Positions 4,938 through 6,369 of a stretch of 6,369 bases of DNA are shown here, piece by piece (within the stretch, counting starts at the first letter, position 1; each line of letters begins with the position of its first letter). The notes below the pieces were generated by a model. It saw nothing but the letters and a program-made list of their open reading frames with translations, searched no databases and was not told where the DNA came from. The position numbers were made by a program, and so were the translations under genes. The stretch comes from Selenomonadaceae bacterium (GTDB taxonomy: Bacteria > Bacillota > Negativicutes > Selenomonadales > Selenomonadaceae), in contig JAFSUE010000022.1 of NCBI GenBank assembly GCA_017445435.1, positions 1 to 6,369 on the forward strand, in the 5' to 3' direction.

Positions 4938-5849
4938 ATGGAGATTATAAAAAAATTTATTCGCGTGTCGTACAATCGCCCCGTCATTGCGTTGGGAATG
5001 TTCGACGGCGTCCACATTGGACACGCTAGCATAATTCGCCGCGCAGTTGAAATTGCCGCTGAAATTGACGGTACAGCAATGGTGCTGACTTTTTTCAATC
5101 ACCCACTAAGTATAATTGCGCCTGAATCTGCGCCGCTTGCCGTCGGTAACAATGCTTTACGCCGTGAAATTTTTGAATCGCTCGGCGTACAAGTTTTAAT
5201 TGAAATTCCGTTCACAAAAGATTTAAGCCGTAAGACGCCAGAAGAATTTTTGTCAATGCTAAGTGAAAGAATCGCGCCTGTTTACGTCGTCACGGGTCCA
5301 AATTATACTTTCGGACGTTTCGGCAGAGGTAATGGACGAATGCTGATTCGTGAAGGCGAAAATTTTGGCTTTAAGGCGGAAATTTGCCCTGCGGTGACGA
5401 TTGGGCGTAAGACGATTAGCAGTACAAAAATTCGCGCCTTAATCGCGGCTGGCGACCTTAGCGCGGCAAATGAACTTTTGGGGCGTGAATTTACGTACAC
5501 TTCGCAGGTAGTTCACGGCGATAAACGCGGCAGAAAATTAGGTTTTCCTACGGCGAATCTTGAAATTGACGACAAACATTCAATGTTGCCGAATGGAGTT
5601 TACGTTGTACGCGTGAAAGTTTTCGACAAAATTTTTAACGGTATCGCGAACATTGGCGACAATCCAACGTTCAAAGTTGCTAAACGGCGGCTTGAAGTTT
5701 TCATCGACAATTTCAGCGGCGATATTTACGGCGAAAAAATTTCTGTCAGTTTCATTGAAAAAATTCGTGACGAAAAAACTTTTGCCAGCGTCGATGAATT
5801 GAAAATGCAACTCCGCGCAGATTTAGACTTTTTAAAAGCTATTAAGTAG
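4938..5849 (+). CDS. ribF: Bifunctional riboflavin kinase / FMN adenylyltransferase RibF
   Basis: RibF phosphorylates riboflavin to FMN and then adenylates FMN to FAD in the cytoplasm. The 303-residue product carries both domains. The N-terminal nucleotidyltransferase has GMFDGVHIGHASII (20-33, with the HxGH nucleotide-binding motif), GPNYTFGRFGRGN (120-132) and SSTKIRALI (161-169). The C-terminal kinase has GDKRGRKLGFPTANL (194-208, containing the GFPTAN motif), NGVY (219-222), NIGDNPTF (238-245) and LEVFIDNFSGDIYG (252-265). Length is normal for the family (about 300-315). The ATG at 4938 fits the family N-terminus, but the upstream bases contain no purine-rich ribosome-binding site; the heptamer array lies directly before it. 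No separate promoter is visible, so it may be read from the ATPase transcript. The common partners truB and rpsO are not adjacent. No FMN riboswitch is visible. Confidence 0.96.
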   Translation: MEIIKKFIRVSYNRPVIALGMFDGVHIGHASIIRRAVEIAAEIDGTAMVLTFFNHPLSIIAPESAPLAVGNNALRREIFESLGVQVLIEIPFTKDLSRKTPEEFLSMLSERIAPVYVVTGPNYTFGRFGRGNGRMLIREGENFGFKAEICPAVTIGRKTISSTKIRALIAAGDLSAANELLGREFTYTSQVVHGDKRGRKLGFPTANLEIDDKHSMLPNGVYVVRVKVFDKIFNGIANIGDNPTFKVAKRRLEVFIDNFSGDIYGEKISVSFIEKIRDEKTFASVDELKMQLRADLDFLKAIK

Positions 5850-5888
5850 TGTTGAATAGCTATGGACTGTTGGTAAAGATAACATTGG

Positions 5889-5926
5889 AAAGAAAGGGGT
5901 GCGCGTCCTTGCGCACCCCTTTCTTT
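5889..5926 (+). terminator. Strong intrinsic terminator after ribF, possibly bidirectional
   Basis: A perfect 16-bp stem, AAAGAAAGGGGTGCGC (5889-5904) with its complement (5911-5926), is closed by the loop GTCCTT. The 3' arm ends in CTTTCTTTT and is followed by GCATCTTTTCTTTT, a U-rich tract suitable for release. The 5' arm begins with an A-rich tract, so the complementary strand has a partial T-tract too and could also terminate. It lies 40 nt after the ribF stop codon. Confidence 0.9.
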
Positions 5927-5950
5927 TGCATCTTTTCTTTTGGCGCAAAA

Positions 5951-5977
5951 AATTTTAATTACGCATTCCTAATTAAC
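5951..5977. repeat. Short degenerate heptamer repeat with terminal inverted TTAATTA/TAATTAA
   Basis: AATT, CATT and AATT begin at 5957, 5964 and 5971, spaced by 7, giving three loose units (AATTACG, CATTCCT, AATTAAC). TTAATTA (5955-5961) and TAATTAA (5970-5976) are perfect inverted repeats around an 8-nt loop. It resembles the array at 931-996 in period and ATT core, but three degenerate units in A/T-rich DNA are weak evidence. The rest of the stretch between the terminator and the transposase remnant holds nothing I can identify apart from TGTGCTA occurring twice (5982-5988, 6009-6015). Confidence 0.4.
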
Positions 5978-6004
5978 GTGTTGTGCTAGTAAGAAATTTC
6001 AACT

Positions 6005-6369
6005 CGAATGTGCTAAACTACAAAAAAAGTAGGAGGCACAAATAATGTTGAAACTTAAAACAGATTTTATCTTGTTGATTTTTGTTTTGACCGATGATTT
6101 TTACAAGACCAAATATTGATAAAGTCCTGCTAAGTGATTCTGAAAAGGCGTGGTTCAACTTCGTTAAAAGAAATTTACGCCATTTGTTTCCGAAAATGTG
6201 TGACCTTCAATCGTTATTGTCTGTCTTTAATCTCATTTTTTCGCAAATTTCCACTTATTTCAAAGATGAAATTTTAATAGAAAACAGTTTCCCGCTGGAT
6301 GTGTGTAAATTTGGATGTGCGCATTTTTGTCAAGCATTTAAATATGGTCATTGCGCGGCGAATAAACAG
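6005..6369 (+). mobile_element. Decayed IS982-family insertion sequence, right end beyond the window
   Basis: This assignment comes from the transposase remnant it encloses (6045-6369). The left boundary is approximate: the non-coding bases before the start codon, including GTGCTAAACTACAAAAAAAG (6010-6029), are the likely region of the left terminal inverted repeat, but without the right end in view the repeat cannot be verified and no target duplication can be defined. Confidence 0.55.
6045..6369 (+). pseudogene. IS982-family transposase remnant, frameshifted and internally deleted, partial at window edge
   Basis: The remnant keeps a good ribosome-binding site (AGGAGG at 6031-6036) and an ATG at 6045, giving MLKLKTDFILLIFVLTDDFY before a TGA at 6117. 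The reading continues in the +1 frame from about 6100 (FTRPNIDKVLLSDSE, then KAWFNFVKRNLRHLFPK) and stays open to the last base, ending with SFPLDVCKFGCAHFCQAFKYGHCA. The LSDSE, RNLRHLFPK and SFPLxVCKFxxAHF motifs are those of IS982-family DDE transposases. From family knowledge, a segment between LSDSE and KAWF, another after MCD, and a few residues after QAFK appear to be missing. The first catalytic aspartate of the usual VDSFP is replaced (ENSFP). Intact transposases are near 300 residues; this copy cannot encode an active enzyme. Confidence 0.8.

Noticed and set aside
5303..5810. Minus-strand open frames opposite ribF
   Set aside because: The ribF motifs are present on the plus strand throughout this stretch; the reverse frames have no start signals or recognisable domains.
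6096..6120. Programmed ribosomal frameshift in the transposase
   Set aside because: The T-run could suggest slippage, but the needed shift is +1 rather than the usual -1, and the same gene also shows apparent deletions and a lost catalytic aspartate, so decay is simpler.

Overview
The window looks like a chromosomal housekeeping segment from a Bacillota-type bacterium. Negativicutes is my best guess, from the ylqD-rimM-trmD cluster, the style of the thiM protein and the AT-rich intergenic DNA, but no species can be named. Intergenic and non-coding stretches are rich in A/T runs, while the genes favour GCG/CGC-type codons. Every gene of any length has a recognisable family except one membrane-anchored protein. 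I see no defence island, CRISPR array, prophage or biosynthetic cluster, and no clearly new system. The most unusual material is non-coding: arrays of 7-bp repeats at gene ends.

Left part, minus strand (reading right to left from 3551 to 1). A sigma70-like promoter at 3590-3618 drives ylqD, rimM (GTG start), trmD and an unnamed 339-residue membrane-anchored protein. The genes are very close: a 6-nt gap, then an 11-nt overlap, then a 4-nt ATGA overlap. rimM and trmD act in 30S subunit maturation and tRNA m1G37 methylation. The usual Bacillota partners rpsP and khpA upstream and rplS downstream are not here. After the operon come a heptamer repeat array (931-996), a promoter (887-915), a tRNA-Glu(CUC) gene with encoded CCA (793-867), a stem-loop (750-774) and thiM, a thiamin-salvage kinase cut off by the window edge.

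Right part, plus strand. A divergent promoter (3651-3679) serves a DUF815-family AAA+ ATPase (about 3705-4868). It is followed by a mirrored heptamer array (4864-4932) and then ribF (4938-5849), which makes FMN and FAD. A strong intrinsic terminator (5889-5926) closes that unit. The right edge holds a decaying IS982-family transposase (6045-6369, running off the window) with a frameshift, inferred internal deletions and a lost catalytic aspartate.

The genes do not form one pathway. They are translation and RNA-modification genes, two cofactor genes (thiamin salvage and flavin synthesis) and an ATPase of unknown role. What links the regions is the recurrence of period-7 repeats beside coding-sequence ends. 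In two cases the repeat supplies the stop codon, and in one case it occupies the place where the ribF ribosome-binding site should be.
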